Shown here: positions 30,880-42,600 of the stretch, piece after piece
Layout: every line of letters begins with the position of its first letter
How positions within the stretch are numbered: the stretch's first letter is position 1
Assembly: GCA_030734395.1 (NCBI GenBank)
Contig: JAUZTG010000048.1
Span: forward strand, 1,426,001 to 1,490,000
DNA from: Sarocladium kiliense
Lineage: Eukaryota > Ascomycota > Sordariomycetes > Hypocreales > Sarocladiaceae
Length of the DNA: 64,000 nt
Reading direction: 5' to 3'
Notes under the pieces: generated by a model
Told to the model about the DNA's origin: nothing
Seen by the model: the letters and a program-made list of their open reading frames with translations, nothing else
The model's database searches: none
Made by a program: the position numbers and the translations under genes

Positions 30880-31781
30880 TCAAGGACGATGGTGCAAACT
30901 TTACTAACAACGAGGGCCGGCCGTTCCTCGATCCGTATGTGCACCTATGTTGTCTTTTGATGAAGTGATAAACGAGAAGCTAACTTCAATGGTGGCGCTC
31001 ATAGCAAGACTGTGGCTGGTCTTCCTCTGATCAGCAACATGTTTTTTGCTCCAGCAAGGGCGTCCTCGGTGACCTAGAGCCACTCGACATATACCGACAC
31101 ATACTTAGAAAGAAGCAGACTTTCAACAGATCCAAGAACCTGAAACGTTGGTATCAAATCGTGCACTCTTGACATTCCTTCTGATCCGGCCTTGTTTGAC
31201 ACTTTGTAGGGGCATGGTACGGTATACCCTTGTGGCTCGGGCGCATTTGGGTACTATTAAGTGTACCGACGATGTTGCTGAGCTTACCGTAAGTCTTCAC
31301 GCGAACCGTCACCTTCAGGTTGTCAGTAGCATCTTGATTCTTTACAAAAAGCCGACTTCTTATCTTCAGTCGGCGAAAGACCGCAGCCTTTGTCCGGTTC
31401 TCTACCGTCACCCTCGGCAGAGAGTTCCCTAATGAGGCGCGCAACCCTCAAAGCTTCGCCATCAAGCTCTAGACTACTGAAGAAAATCACGACATTGTCA
31501 GCCTCAACTTCGTACGCCTTCAACGACTTGCAGCTTATCACAACTCCCAGCTGGCTCTTTACGAACACCGCAAAGGGCTTGAAGCGCGTCAAATTCCCAG
31601 ATATTCAGATGAAGTACCTTGTGCAGATTTACAACATTGGGGAGGATTTCGCAAGAGTGTTTATGACGGGTTGGACAACCCGAACTTTACGTTTGATGAT
31701 GTGAAGACTACGGCTAAGGGAGCGCATTTGTGGTTCAAGGAGGAGAAAGACCTACCAAATCACCACTGTTCTCATCAGTAG
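30880..31781 (+). pseudogene. Decayed catalase N-terminal fragment joined to unrelated sequence
   Basis: Translating the three plus-strand frames in turn gives pieces of one catalase, in order. They are FTNNEGRPFLDP (near 30900), KTVAGLPLISN (near 31006), KKQTFNRSKNLKR (near 31111-31150), PCGSGAFGY (near 31228), CTDDVAELT (near 31262), FVRFSTVTLGREFPNEARNPQ and FAIKL, then TTEENHDIVSLNF (to about 31513). The pieces lie in different frames, with frameshifts around 31228-31260 and near 31378 and an in-frame TAG after FAIKL. Intron-like boundaries remain (GTATGT...CATAG, GTATCA...TGTAG, GTAAGT...AAAAG). After LNF the expected catalase FPVFF sequence is missing. A different open stretch (VRLQRLAAYHNSQLALYEHR onward) runs to a TAG at 31779. 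All catalytic parts beyond the N-terminal third are absent, so it cannot be functional. Confidence 0.75.
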
Positions 31782-33058
31782 TGAGACCTAGACGCCATAC
31801 TCGTCGACCTTTCGCCTATGGTGGATCCGATGCTCGACGAGGACATTCCAACGCCAGGTGTCAATGTAACTGACTGATGAGAATTGACTGTAAAGAACTC
31901 ATTGAAGCATAACGCTGTGATGAATGAAAGTGCCACACTGTCGAACGTCTGTTCTAGAGAATCTAGCCGACGCCACTGAAGCCTTGGCCACCGCAAGGCT
32001 GGAGGCGGCGATGCTCAAAGGATTATTCGCTGCGTAGAGTCATTGGTCAGTAAGGCTATCTATCAAAAGACCACAAAAACGTATTGGAGCTGGTTTTGGA
32101 TTAGGTGTGTCGCACACAAGTACAGCTGCGATAGTGGTCAGTAGCTGCATTCTAGATCAATCCATGAAGACGACCAAAATTGTGCCTTAGTGAGGTGCTG
32201 ACCTTTGAGTTGAAGGGTGTCTTTAGGAGATATCCATCTCCAGACAGTTGTTGCCTGGCTGTCCGACGCGGGGGCGTCTCTGAAGTCGTGCTTGTGAGCT
32301 GGGAGGGGGCCCTCCCTAGTCGTTGGTTCATATATCGGCCAAAGCGGCAGAAGCAAATAGTTGAAGTCGTATCGACTCTGGTTTGTTGAAGATAGGCTGG
32401 CAGAAAGAAGTTCGTCTAGATCGCTGTGGTCCAGTATGTGGCTGTGTGAGAGCCCTGGCTTAGCCCAAGCTTAGGCTTTACTATTTACTGATTGTATAGA
32501 GAAGTTTTGCTAAAGGTTCTAGGGTGAAAAAGGGTGAGTGGCTGTATAGCGTATGGTTTAAGGATTATTTATAACCTCTTTAGAACCTATAGTCTGCTCC
32601 TATGACGATTTAGTGAGCGCTTTGTGGCCTCTAAGCAGGTCGATAGTAGCATCTCATTATAATTCACATACCCACCGCTTCGAGTCTTTGGAGTGGGCTC
32701 TGGATAATGTGATTAGCTGGAAAGTGCTTTTACAAGTCGACGAATCAACTCTGCTAGGAGATTGTCATGCTTGAACTAGATGAGCTGTGTTCAAACATGA
32801 ATTCTTTCTCTATGTACAGTGGATTTAATGTTAGAAATAATACGCATAAATAAAAAGAGCCTTCAAATTTAGAAAACTATTTATGGGGGCTTAGCGCTAT
32901 ACAGCCACGGGCACTGTATTTACTATAAACTTCGAGAGCGCCAACAATGTAATATGTCTCTGTCTCATGCCCAACAGAAGGCTTACAGGAGGCTTAAGAG
33001 AGCCGTAGTTCATCATTCTGTTTCATTGTTCCTACACAGCAAGAATGATCGATGCGCA
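31782..33058. other. AT-rich gene-free region
   Basis: No coding region is supported. From about 32480 to 32960 it is clearly AT-rich and contains the inverted repeat listed separately, which suggests decayed mobile DNA. Confidence 0.45.
32538..32908. repeat. Candidate MITE-like element bounded by 14-base inverted repeats
   Basis: GTGGCTGTATAGCG at 32538-32551 is repeated exactly in inverted orientation as CGCTATACAGCCAC at 32895-32908, enclosing about 343 bases of AT-rich non-coding DNA. No clear target-site duplication flanks the pair (the outer bases are TGA and GGG). It could therefore be a small non-autonomous element, a decayed element end or coincidence. Confidence 0.35.
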
Positions 33059-33785
33059 TCAACCACGCCAGATATCAGGTCCAGGATACGGATAGGCTGC
33101 CGTGCTGCCCGAGTAAATGTTCCATGTTAGACCAGGATCACTTTTGCTGTAAGCGCCTGGGAATGCCACAAGCTTAGATGGCAGTGCAGATCCGCTGCCA
33201 GTAATAGAGAGTTGGGCACAGGCGATGTAATGCTGGGGTGCGCCAGAAATGTGCAGACCGATGTGCTCGTAGCGAAGTAAGTAATTGCCAGGAGCGAGCG
33301 ATGATGGAATCGTTGTGAAAATCTCGGTCATCTCGCTCTCAAAAGGTGGCCACTGAGTAGGCTGATTGCCGTGCTGGTCTATCTTGAACCACACGTTGCC
33401 GCTGGGCGTCCAAGAGTTAACATTCTGGCCGGCGGGTACGCGAGCCATGTACCACAAGCTCGGCCCTGGGTGGCCCATAGAGTTACTGGAGACAAATCCG
33501 ATCCTACTGCCGGCAGCGACTGTCAGCACACCAGATGCCGAACGACCCGGCTTTTCATAGCATCGCATGAGAGTGCTAGAGATATCTTCGATCGGGTGAG
33601 ACCCGGGGTTGTTCTCTGTGTCGCGGATAAACTCCCAATCCGCAGAGCGGACACCGTTATTGATAGTCTTGGGGAAGAAGTCTACAGCGAAAGGTTTAGT
33701 AATTAAAGACCGACTTAATTCCCAGTGACATACAGTGAGCTGAGGCGCAGGGGCCCAATAGAGCAAGAAGAGCTGATGGCCTCAT
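33059..33785 (-). CDS. AA9 lytic polysaccharide monooxygenase (former GH61)
   Basis: Two exons on the minus strand (33734-33785 and 33059-33681) encode 224 residues. The first exon encodes a 16-residue signal peptide (MRPSALLALLGPCASA) and the codon of the histidine that becomes residue 1 after cleavage. The junction gives HYFFPKTINNGVRSADWEFIR, the AA9 start. The second copper histidine lies in GHPGPSLWYM, and the QHYIACAQLSITGSG strand contains the conserved Q-x-Y-x-x-C motif with the axial tyrosine. A short C-terminus ends without a CBM1 cellulose-binding module. AA9 enzymes are secreted copper enzymes that oxidatively cleave cellulose or hemicellulose. It is intact although its surroundings are gene-poor and decayed. 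Confidence 0.92.
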
Positions 33786-34428
33786 GGTGCTGAGTCGGAA
33801 ATACTGTACGTACGGCGTCTGCTAAAGATAAAGATATTTCCAGAGTATTCTTGAGAGGCACAAATGATAGGATACTCTCGACCGTTCGACCAAGTTAGGA
33901 TAAAGAAGAATCCTCACCGACACCGACTTATATTATATAGTCTCTAGCACCAGCCTCCCGGGTCGTCAGACGGAAAGCCAAGCGATACCAAGAAGACAGA
34001 AAAGCAAGGTGATGGATTTCTCGGTGATACATAAGTCCAGGGGAAGGAGACACAGGGTCTACCCTGAAATCATTTGTGGGAAATATGAGCGTGGATTCCC
34101 AAGAAGTATCCTCCGGACCATGCCGCTCCGAGGCTTGGTAAAGGAAACACCTACAATTTTCCATGCAATCACAGTGAGGCTTTATGCTTACTATAAATGA
34201 AAGCGCCCAGGTAGGAATGAGCACACATAGTCCTTACGAACCAATGGTTCGGTTACCTATAACCTTGAGTCTCACAGGGCTATCCCAGTAATTATTAGCA
34301 TTATCCCAACTGATGGAAATGTACTTGACACATTTAGTTATTTACCGATCTGGAACGACCTTCATAATCGACGATACAGTTGGCAAAGGAATACCCTAAA
34401 CGTAGAGGTTGTTGATATCCCGATTAAA
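33786..34428. other. Intergenic region upstream of AA9 gene
   Basis: This holds the AA9 promoter side and the 3' flank of the aldo-keto reductase. A TATATTATATAG stretch occurs near 33929-33940, about 150 bases upstream of the AA9 ATG on its own strand, and may be a TATA element. No gene was seen. Confidence 0.4.
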
Positions 34429-35643
34429 CTAATAGCGATCCCCTGCGACATCAGCCGCCTCAACTGTCTTCCGGATCTCCTTGTCCTCTGCATCGGTCAA
34501 CTCAACATTTAGAGCGCCAATGTTCTGCTCCAGATACTTGATCTTCTTGGTCCCTGGGATCGGGATGATATCCTGTCCTTGCTTCATGAGCCAAGCCAAC
34601 GTAAGCTGGCCTGGTGTGACACCCTTAGCCTTGGCCATCGCCTCAATTTTCTCAACCAGATCGAGATTCTTTGCAAAATTCTCCTCTGAGAAGCGTGGGT
34701 TGCCCATCCGCCAATCGTCTTTATCGAAATCGTTGCGGGACTTATACTGACCGGTCATCATGCCCCGCCCAAGTGGTGAGTAGGCAACTGTGGCGATCCC
34801 GAGCTCGCGACAAGTACGGAGAACATCACTGTGCGGTGGCTCAATGAAGAGGGTCCAAGGTGAGTATTCCACCTGGTGCGCTGCAATGGGATGAATCTTT
34901 GAGGCTCGCCTCAGATCTGCCGCAGAGGCCTCTGAAAAGCCTAGGTATCGGACTTTGCCTGATCTGCAAATTCTCCTCATTAGCATGCCGCTATAATAGT
35001 ACAGTCTAGGACAACACCATACTTAACAAACTCCGCCATAATAGACGTGATCTCCTCAACTGGGATCTCACCAGTAATGCGGTGACAATAGTAAAGGTCA
35101 ATGTAGTCGGTCTGAAGACGTTGCAGGCTGCTCTCGATCGCAGATCGTATATAGTCCGGCTGATTGTTGGCCGTGATGTTTCCATTCGTGTCTCTGATAT
35201 TTCCAAACTTTGAAGCCAAGAATATCTATACCCATTAGTAAGATAGCACCCTCTACAACGTCGAATGCAATTCAAACCTCGCTCCGCTTGCCAGTGCGCT
35301 TGAACCACTTCCCGATAAGGTCTTCATTATCGCCATACATGTCGGCGGTATCCTTTAGTATCATGGGTCAACAAAAGCTCAACAATGTTTTAGCCAGGGG
35401 GCTTCTATAGGTGATGTTGACATACCCAGTTCCTCGCACCTATCTCATATGCGCGATCCAGAACCCTGAATCGTTCTTCATCGGGAAGAACCGAGCCATA
35501 AAACGCTGGATACCATTAGCTCTCTAACACTCTCCGGAGTTTCGAGTTATCGATTCCTGCGCACCACTTAGGCCCATAGCTCCAAAACCAAGCGCTGTCA
35601 CATGGGGTCCATCCCTGCCTAGTTGTCTTGTGAGAAGCGCCAT
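34429..35643 (-). CDS. Aldo-keto reductase (AKR, pyridoxal reductase/YakC-like)
   Basis: Five exons on the minus strand (35565-35643, 35426-35505, 35278-35352, 35023-35225, 34429-34963) encode 323 residues. Reconstructed features are MALLTRQLGRDGPHVTALGF at the start, GFGAMGLSAFYGSVLPDEER across the first junction, WDTADMYGDNEDLIGKWF with Asp and Tyr of the catalytic tetrad, SKFGN with the lysine, and YIDLYYCHRI with the histidine. SGKVRYLGFSE, VEYSPW, AYSPLGRGMMTG and IIPIPGTKK follow in the C-terminal half. The group reduces aldehydes and ketones with NADPH; the substrate is unknown. It is a different subfamily from the xylose reductase at 13191. All five exons are in frame, so the gene appears functional. 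Confidence 0.85.
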
Positions 35644-36485
35644 TGCAGATACAGCCACGAGTGCTTTTTGTCGATTGTTAAGAAATTGATACTATGGACC
35701 ACAATAGTAATGTATAAACTTCAGTGGCAGCTGCCTCTACATTTATAGCTGCAGCGTCTCTTACACTCCTCCCCAGAGCTCCTCCCTCGCGGCGGCAGAA
35801 CGGGCCGGGAAGTGCTAGGACTCTGAGTATACATTCCCAATTCGGGCAATAGCTTTGAAATCACGTCGTCGGATTTCCGTCATGGAGTAGCAACCTGCAG
35901 TTAGCGAGTGTTATCAGTTGGTCCCAATCTGAGAGGTGACTGGTGCGTTAGGCTACTGATCAGTAAGCATGCACCAGCTAATGCCCCAATGCGGTAAAGA
36001 GGGTCTACCATACCTGAGGTAGAGGCTGCGTCTGTAGTAAGGCTGGAATGAATAGGGATCCTGTTCAATAAGCTCAATATTCCATTCAGCACTCTACGTC
36101 TTTCCCCGAGAGCTCTTCTCTGATTCGGTAGCCAGGTAGATGCGTAGGTGGCTGTGTTGATTTGGTGTTTCTAGTACTTGGACTTAGACTGCCTCGTGGA
36201 TCGATGCGCGGAAGTGGGGTTAATCCGGCGCCGCCCAAATTTCTCAGTCGCGACGACCTGCGAACCACTAAGGCGAGGCAGGCCGTGAAAGAAGTTCTAA
36301 ACAGAAGCCATTCCACCAGTTAACGAAGCGGTAGATCCCTCCGCAGCCCGCCAACCTACCTTTGCCCTCGCCCATAGCGACCTGACGACATTTCGGAATC
36401 CCTAATACAAAACGCTACGAGATTCTGCCAAATCTGGCGCGATTCCTATTGGCGATAGCGACGACAACCCAGCGCCTGGTGAAAG
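35644..36485. other. Divergent intergenic region between AKR and RPB5
   Basis: Divergent promoters for the aldo-keto reductase (minus) and RPB5 (plus). This marks the change from the accessory stretch to conserved housekeeping genes. No coding region recognised. Confidence 0.45.
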
Positions 36486-37324
36486 ATGGATGACAGCCAC
36501 GCGAACGATGCGAACTCCAAGGAGATGGTGAAGCTGTGGCGAGCCTGGAGGACTGTTCACGAGATGGTTGCGGACAGGGTGAGATATTTATCTCGAGAAA
36601 GCTGGACGCGCGCTTGCGGCTAACCTGGTTGCGACCTGGTAGGAGTACGAACTTGCAGAAGATGAGGTTAAGATCTCACTCGAACGCTTCCGCGACGAAT
36701 ACTGCACCCCTGACGGCGCTGTAAAGTGAGACCTCCCAACAACCACTCCTGCCGACTTAGCAGAAGCGTTCAGGTACAGGTACTAACCCTCCTCTTAGCC
36801 GCGCAAAACTCCAGTTCTCAGCCCGCCCATCCGACACCATGCTGCGAAAGCACACCCCTCCAGCCACCGCCGCAAACCCCGACCCAACTCCCGACTGCGG
36901 CCCCGTCTGGGTCGAGTTCCTCGCCGAGAAGACCTTCGGCGTCAGCACCATCCGCAACTTTGCAAAGTACGTGATCGAGAACAACTACCAGACCGGCATC
37001 ATGGTCACCAACCAAGCCCTCTCCGCCGCAGCCCGCAAGGCCCTGATAGGCGTTGAGAACCTCGCCAAGATCGAGTGTTTTCTGGAGGAGGATCTGTTGG
37101 TCAACATTACGCACCATGAGCTGGTCCCACGGCATGTGCTGCTGAGCAGGGAGGAGAAGATCGCGTTGTTGAAGAGGTACAGGTTGAAGGAGACACAACT
37201 GCCACGTATCCTGCAGAAGGACCCCGTGGCGCGGTACCTGGGGCTGAAGAGAGGCCAGGTCGTCAAGATCATCCGGACCAGTGAGACGGCTGGTCGCTAT
37301 GCTAGTTACCGTCTTTGTGTATGA
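36486..37324 (+). CDS. RPB5: RPB5/RPABC1 shared subunit of RNA polymerases I, II and III
   Basis: Three exons (36486-36578, 36643-36725, 36799-37324) encode 233 residues. The N-terminal jaw domain begins KLWRAWRTVHEMVADREYELAEDEV. The assembly domain has the hallmark NITHHELVPRH, LSREEKIALLKRYRLKETQLPRI and DPVARYLGLKRGQVVKIIRTSETAGRYASYR to the end. This C-terminal domain is shared with archaeal RpoH and is nearly invariant. The protein forms part of the lower jaw near downstream DNA. The middle has a fungal insert rich in P and T (RKHTPPATAANPDP). Splice junctions keep the frame, with AA|C making the asparagine before RAKLQFSA. Confidence 0.95.
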
Positions 37325-38084
37325 GCGACTGCCAGGTGTTGAGGTCGAGGGGCGCATGGTCGTGTCAGGCCTGAGGACATAGCCTGACGATGATCAGCAT
37401 CTTGAGGTGGCCCCTTTCGTGGATTGTAAAAGCTTCCGGTTAGGTTATATTTCTGGCGTTGGGGAAGGACAGAATTTCACAATCACAGTCAAATTTTATG
37501 CAATCCGACTTGACTTCTTTGTCATTCTCATGTTTGGTACTGTTGTATCAGCCTACTAACGCAAGCCCAAAATGAGACAGGAGGTGCCCATTACGTGACC
37601 AGAAGACAGAACCAAAGATGGATAAAATTATTATATTCTCCTCCTCTGACGAATACTTGTCCCTTCTCGATTTTGGACATTACTCAGCGCTTGGCCATCG
37701 CCGGGTATAATAATAACAAAGCATGAGAAAAAACCCCCCTGTCAACGCTGTCATGAGAGCACAGCCTTGGCGGGTGGCTGGCCGCGCTGATCCGCATATA
37801 ATCCAGAGGCCATGAAAGAGGCGACACATGCGTGAACGAGAAGGCTCGCTGTAACGCCCATTGCGCCTGAAGTCCTGTGGCAGCCATGGCCCCCCTGCAT
37901 CCCATCCATAAAACGCCCAATCCACATGCAAACATCTATGTCTACAAAATGGTCATATAAAAACAAATAAAGAAGCCGACCAAGAATACCGTTAAACGTC
38001 TCTTGGCCATGTCGTGGTACAGTTCGTCCCATGTCGTAAGTTTCAGTGTCGTAAAATAGTCCCCGTCCAAAGCTGAGCCGGCGT
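37325..38084. other. Convergent 3' region of RPB5 and rhodopsin-like gene
   Basis: A 760-base interval between convergent stops. Several short open frames occur, none with recognisable similarity. TATTATATTC and similar AT-rich words near 37628-37640 may serve 3' end formation. Confidence 0.45.
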
Positions 38085-39690
38085 CTACTTCAACAAACCA
38101 CCAGGGTCCATCAGAATAGGATCAGGCTTGCCATGAGAGTTATAGGTGGGTTCGTGTGAGGATTCGTGCCTTGACTGAGGTATGGTCTGCAACTCAGTCC
38201 CAGCAGCCTTAGCTTTGGACTTGGACCGACTGGTTCTGCCGCTACCTGAGCCGAGAAACCCTCCAAGGTCCTGCAGCAGCGTTGTAGAGCCGCGACGAAA
38301 CCCAGTACTCGGCATCGGTGTTGCTGGCGATGGGGGTTCTTGGGGTGTATCATTTGTATAGGAACCCGAACTTTCACCGCGCTGAGTTGAGCTGCTTCCT
38401 CCGTTGGCCTCCTCAAGCAGACCGCCAACGTCGAAGAAAGAAACACGTCGTTGAGAACCGAGTGGGTCAGTTTTTGCTCCAAAAAGTTCATGTGGGAGGA
38501 GAGAGTCATCGCTGCGCTCTGCGGTACTGTGCTGGCGTTGAGGAAATTGCCAATTCCTCATCGCATCCCCTAGACTTTTGCTAGGAGTTCCAAGAGGTGC
38601 AGGCATGGGCTGCTCAGCACTCGTATGAGTCGGCGATCCTCGTAATTCGGGATCTAAAGCCAAGCCAACATCCCTTACGAGATCTTCATCGCTACCCCAA
38701 TGGCGGTGCAAGGTTGGCCGGCGCGGATGGCTGCTTGTCCTGTCGAACGAGTCGGCAGCAGAACTGCGTCGGAATTTTTGCTTCTTGACACCTCTATCTC
38801 GCATGAAGGAGCCAAGGACAAGGGCATTTGCCGCTGCTGTCGCAAACATGAGTTCCACAGAAGCCATGAGAGATCGGTATTGTTGCCGTCCATGCTGGTC
38901 GATGATGTGAGGGACTCGGTACAAGGTGACAACAACCACCGACAAGCTCAAAGAGAATAGCATGGTCAACTGAAACTTGCGTTTGATGGTCATATTGCTT
39001 GTGAGAATGATGGGAATCGGGAAGAAGACCAGGATAAGGTCAGTTAGCACGTTGCAGCTGGCCATGGTTATAAGTTGGGCGAAGCCTTGTCGACATGCAC
39101 CACCAGGATCTGGGACAACCTGCCAGTAATGGTCGAAAGGTTGGCATTCGGCAAGAGTGCTTATAACAACTGCTGCGAAGGTTGCAATTAGGGTCCAACG
39201 AACCGCGATCAAGGAGATTCGATATGAACGGGCCCATGTAGTGCCGAGCAAGCGTTCGAAGAACTCAAGGATGGCATATTTGAGAACCCATAGTCTACTC
39301 AAGTCAGTCCTGAGTTTCTCGACAAAATAATCTGGTCTGGCTAGGAAACACTTACGTCGCTGCATAAAAGACGCGAGCCGCCAACACCAGCCCACTTGCG
39401 ATTGACACTTCGCGCAGGAATTTGTCATCAACATCGAAGCCGGTAAAGTCACTATTGTTGGTTGCGTGCAGCAGGATATAGTGGACCAGGCCCATACGTA
39501 TATACAAAGGTATCAGGGCGAGAGCTGCGATGCGGTCCTCCCTGAAGAGTCTCTCTGTGCGAATGAAGCGTCCAGTCACTCGGAGTAGAATGATCATGGT
39601 GCACATCGCGGTCGCCCACCAGCATACCAGGAGAGTCGGCTTGTCAAGTCGAAACTCCCGGTGCAGGGGAGGATCCGAATAGAGCGACAT
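38085..39690 (-). CDS. Integral membrane protein, fungal rhodopsin-domain (Pth11-related) family
   Basis: Two exons on the minus strand (39356-39690 and 38085-39294) encode 514 residues. The first 270 residues have about seven hydrophobic segments in the fungal rhodopsin/Pth11 pattern. CWWATAMCTMIILLRVTGRF opens, and FYAATLWVLKYAILEFFERL spans the junction. RWTLIATFAAVVISTLAECQPFDHYW contains the conserved CxPxxxxW, then CNVLTDLILVFFPIPII and LFSLSLSVVVVTLYRVP follow. The C-terminal 240 residues are cytosolic-looking, rich in S, P, R and Q with many possible phosphorylation sites. The CFEM domain of true Pth11 is absent. Proteins of this class are predicted plasma-membrane sensors; ligand and signalling partners are unknown. 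Confidence 0.85.
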
Positions 39691-42600
39691 GGCTGAGAGA
39701 AGCGTCTGCGCTCGTCGTCCTCCGTGGAGGGGGCGACGAGCGAGAGGAGGACGATGGCAGGCTCGGAAGACGCCAGCCGCAGGCGTTTATGCCGAAAAAT
39801 GCGCTCGATTCGGTGTTCGACAATGGGAGGAGGTCGTCAGGGAAATTCAAAGCTGCTTCTGCGGCCGGGTCGTAGCATGACGGGATCGGATCGGGTCGAA
39901 TGAGATTGGTGGACTTTGAACGGGTTTCTGCTCAACTGACAATATTATTGTGCCAGTGGTGTCGCATCGGCTGAGGGAAGCTGTTGGAGCCGAGAACAGT
40001 GCAAGCGATAGGTAACTGGTCGATCGTCGAAAAGTTGACCGACAACGGGAGTTTATCGACAGGTCGAATGAAGGTAGGGAAGAGGAATGGCGGAGCCGGG
40101 TCAAGGATGGTAGAGATAGGAATACTGGTGTTGAATCAGAGCCGCTGGGCGTGCGACTGCGGGCTGGTCAGATGGGGGTGGCCACTTCTAGGCCTGGTCA
40201 GTGTCCTGGGGTGTCGGCAAGGTAGCGCGCGCGGACGGATGGGGTCGCGAACGAGAGCGAAGGACCACAGTGAGGAGGGGACAGAAGATGGACAGAAGTA
40301 CCTAGCACGACTTGGAGCCCTTGCCTTATCCAATACCGATAATCGTTCCGACGCGGCCTTGCAGAGATGCTCTGCAGACCGAATTGAATTGGAATGAATT
40401 GAATTGCAACCCAACCTGTGGAAGGAGAAGTACGCATCCAATCCTGCGACGAAGGTACTTGCTCCTTTCTCGCCGTCCCACCTTGCACAGCTGATGCACA
40501 GCAGTATCACGACAAAGTACCTCGGGGACTTGATGGTGTGTGGCAGCAAACAAATGTGTGTGCATGCTGTCGAGACGCTCGCAGGGATAGTGTGGGTACA
40601 AGGTCTGCTAAGAGATAGCGACCACTCAGATTTCGCCTTGGACTGTTATCAACCCTCATAACGATAAGTGCTGGGCTGGGCGAGTCAGGGAGGGGGTGTG
40701 CGCGCGCTGTGTGGCTGTAGCTGTCGTCGGCTGCAGGATGCCCAGGCCAGACAAATGGGGGTAGCGTGCTAGCTGACCTAGAGAATTGTGAGGACATATC
40801 CCTACGCTCGAGACGCCGTATCGATGCATTCCATTCTCTGCCGACGGTCAACTGGATCACTTGCAAATATTGAGCCACAGCTGCGATGTCCGTTCATCGC
40901 CGTTTAAAAGCCGTTGCGCCAGGCTCTGCGCCACAGGAGAAAGTTCGGCCGCGTTGAGCACCGAAACGTGATTCCTACGCCGTTTTCGACCCAAGGATTT
41001 GGAGCACGGAAGATGGCTGGCGCGGGACAAGGGAGCATGGCGCCCCAAAGTCCGTGCCGCATTGTGTCCGCTTGCGCTGAGGCATGTCCGTTCCGAGACG
41101 CTATCAACAAAATTGATATCGTATCACCATTTAGAAGGGTATTGTGACGGTCGCTTGATCGGACGGTGGCTGGAAGCACTTTTGCTGTCAGTGGGACAGG
41201 GCAAAAGATAGGAAACCCAATAGTGAATTGTCCAGGCCCAGGCCATGCAGCCAGCACTTTCACTCCTGTGAGGCTTGCAGACTAATGAAACTGGGATAAT
41301 CCAGGCTGTAGTCGGTGGCTGGACCAGTGACTGACGTTGTTCTGCTGGCTCGTGCACGCTGATAGAACAAGGACACGAAATGCTGGAGACAGGGATGCAA
41401 GCTGCTCCCTCCGTGGATCGGTATCCTGGACCCTTGCGAAATTTTGCTTGTGATCACCGATAGTCGCTTGGTAGGACGCGGCAGACGGCCTCGAGGCCCT
41501 GAAATTGCATCAAGTCGCGTGCACAGAACCGGCAGCAGCAGCTGAAGCTGGTACTGGGAAAGCCACTACTGTGTTGTCGGCATGTTTGGTTGGGTAGACG
41601 AGGCTTTTCTCAGGCTTTCACGCACGCCAGCTCCCTCATGCTGTGCTTGCATGGTGCATCCTCACAAGGCAAGAGCGTGCCGGGTTTACAAAGTTGCGCC
41701 TTCCTCATCGCCTCGGTTGGCAGGTGCTGTCTGGCTGTCACCTGCCACATGACACCTGCCATCCCGCGGACCGAGCCCTCCTGAGATCTCGTTCCTTCTC
41801 CTTCAAAGCACATCAGTCAATTGAATGACGATCTTACAAACATCCTGCCTCTCCCACATGCTGTTATGCTCTCGACCCCTTCCTATGTCAGTGAGGGACC
41901 CAAGCGAGACCAGCTTGATGTTCCTACTTCCCATCCCATTCGAGACATGGGGCGCCGCCACAGTTCAAACCCCTCGTGTGGCTGCAGCTTCTGCCACGCC
42001 CAGCAGGCAGCCAGGTAGGGCATCCTGGTCCCCACGGCCTTCCAATGCGCTCACCGATCTGCCTCCTATCCTCACCGTCGGCATAGCCAGTCATCCTTGC
42101 CAATCCAGCCACCATCAGTAGGGCGGGCCAGACTGAGCTTACAACACCCGAAAACGAGACTATCGAGGAGCATATCATTCAAGGAACTATGGAGACACCC
42201 ATCTCCCTTATCGCCCCGCCGCCTTGTCACTGCGCTGCATTTCGGCGGACAAGGTGGTGACCCCCATCCACCCACCACTAACTCAGGGCCGCATTCCTAG
42301 CCCAATACGCCCAGCTCTTGCGGTTTGATTGCGCTGCCGCCATCACCTTCCGAGCCAATGCCATGGTCAGTAGTTTCTCGGCAGCAAGCCACGCCGCGAC
42401 TTTTGGTCCTGTCGGCTGAGACCCATCACTGTGCTCGCTTTCAGGTGATTGCTGACACCGTTGCCTTCAGTCCATTGACGAAGGATTCCATATTCATCGG
42501 GTGATCGTCAGAGCGGACTCCTCATCGGTATCGGCAACGGCAAGGGAGGGTAGATAACATCTAGTAGTGTCTCAGTCGCTCGGACTCGTTGCAACCCAGT

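Noticed and set aside
36818..37357. A 179-codon minus-strand frame
   Set aside because: It is antisense to RPB5 exon 3, which is unambiguous.
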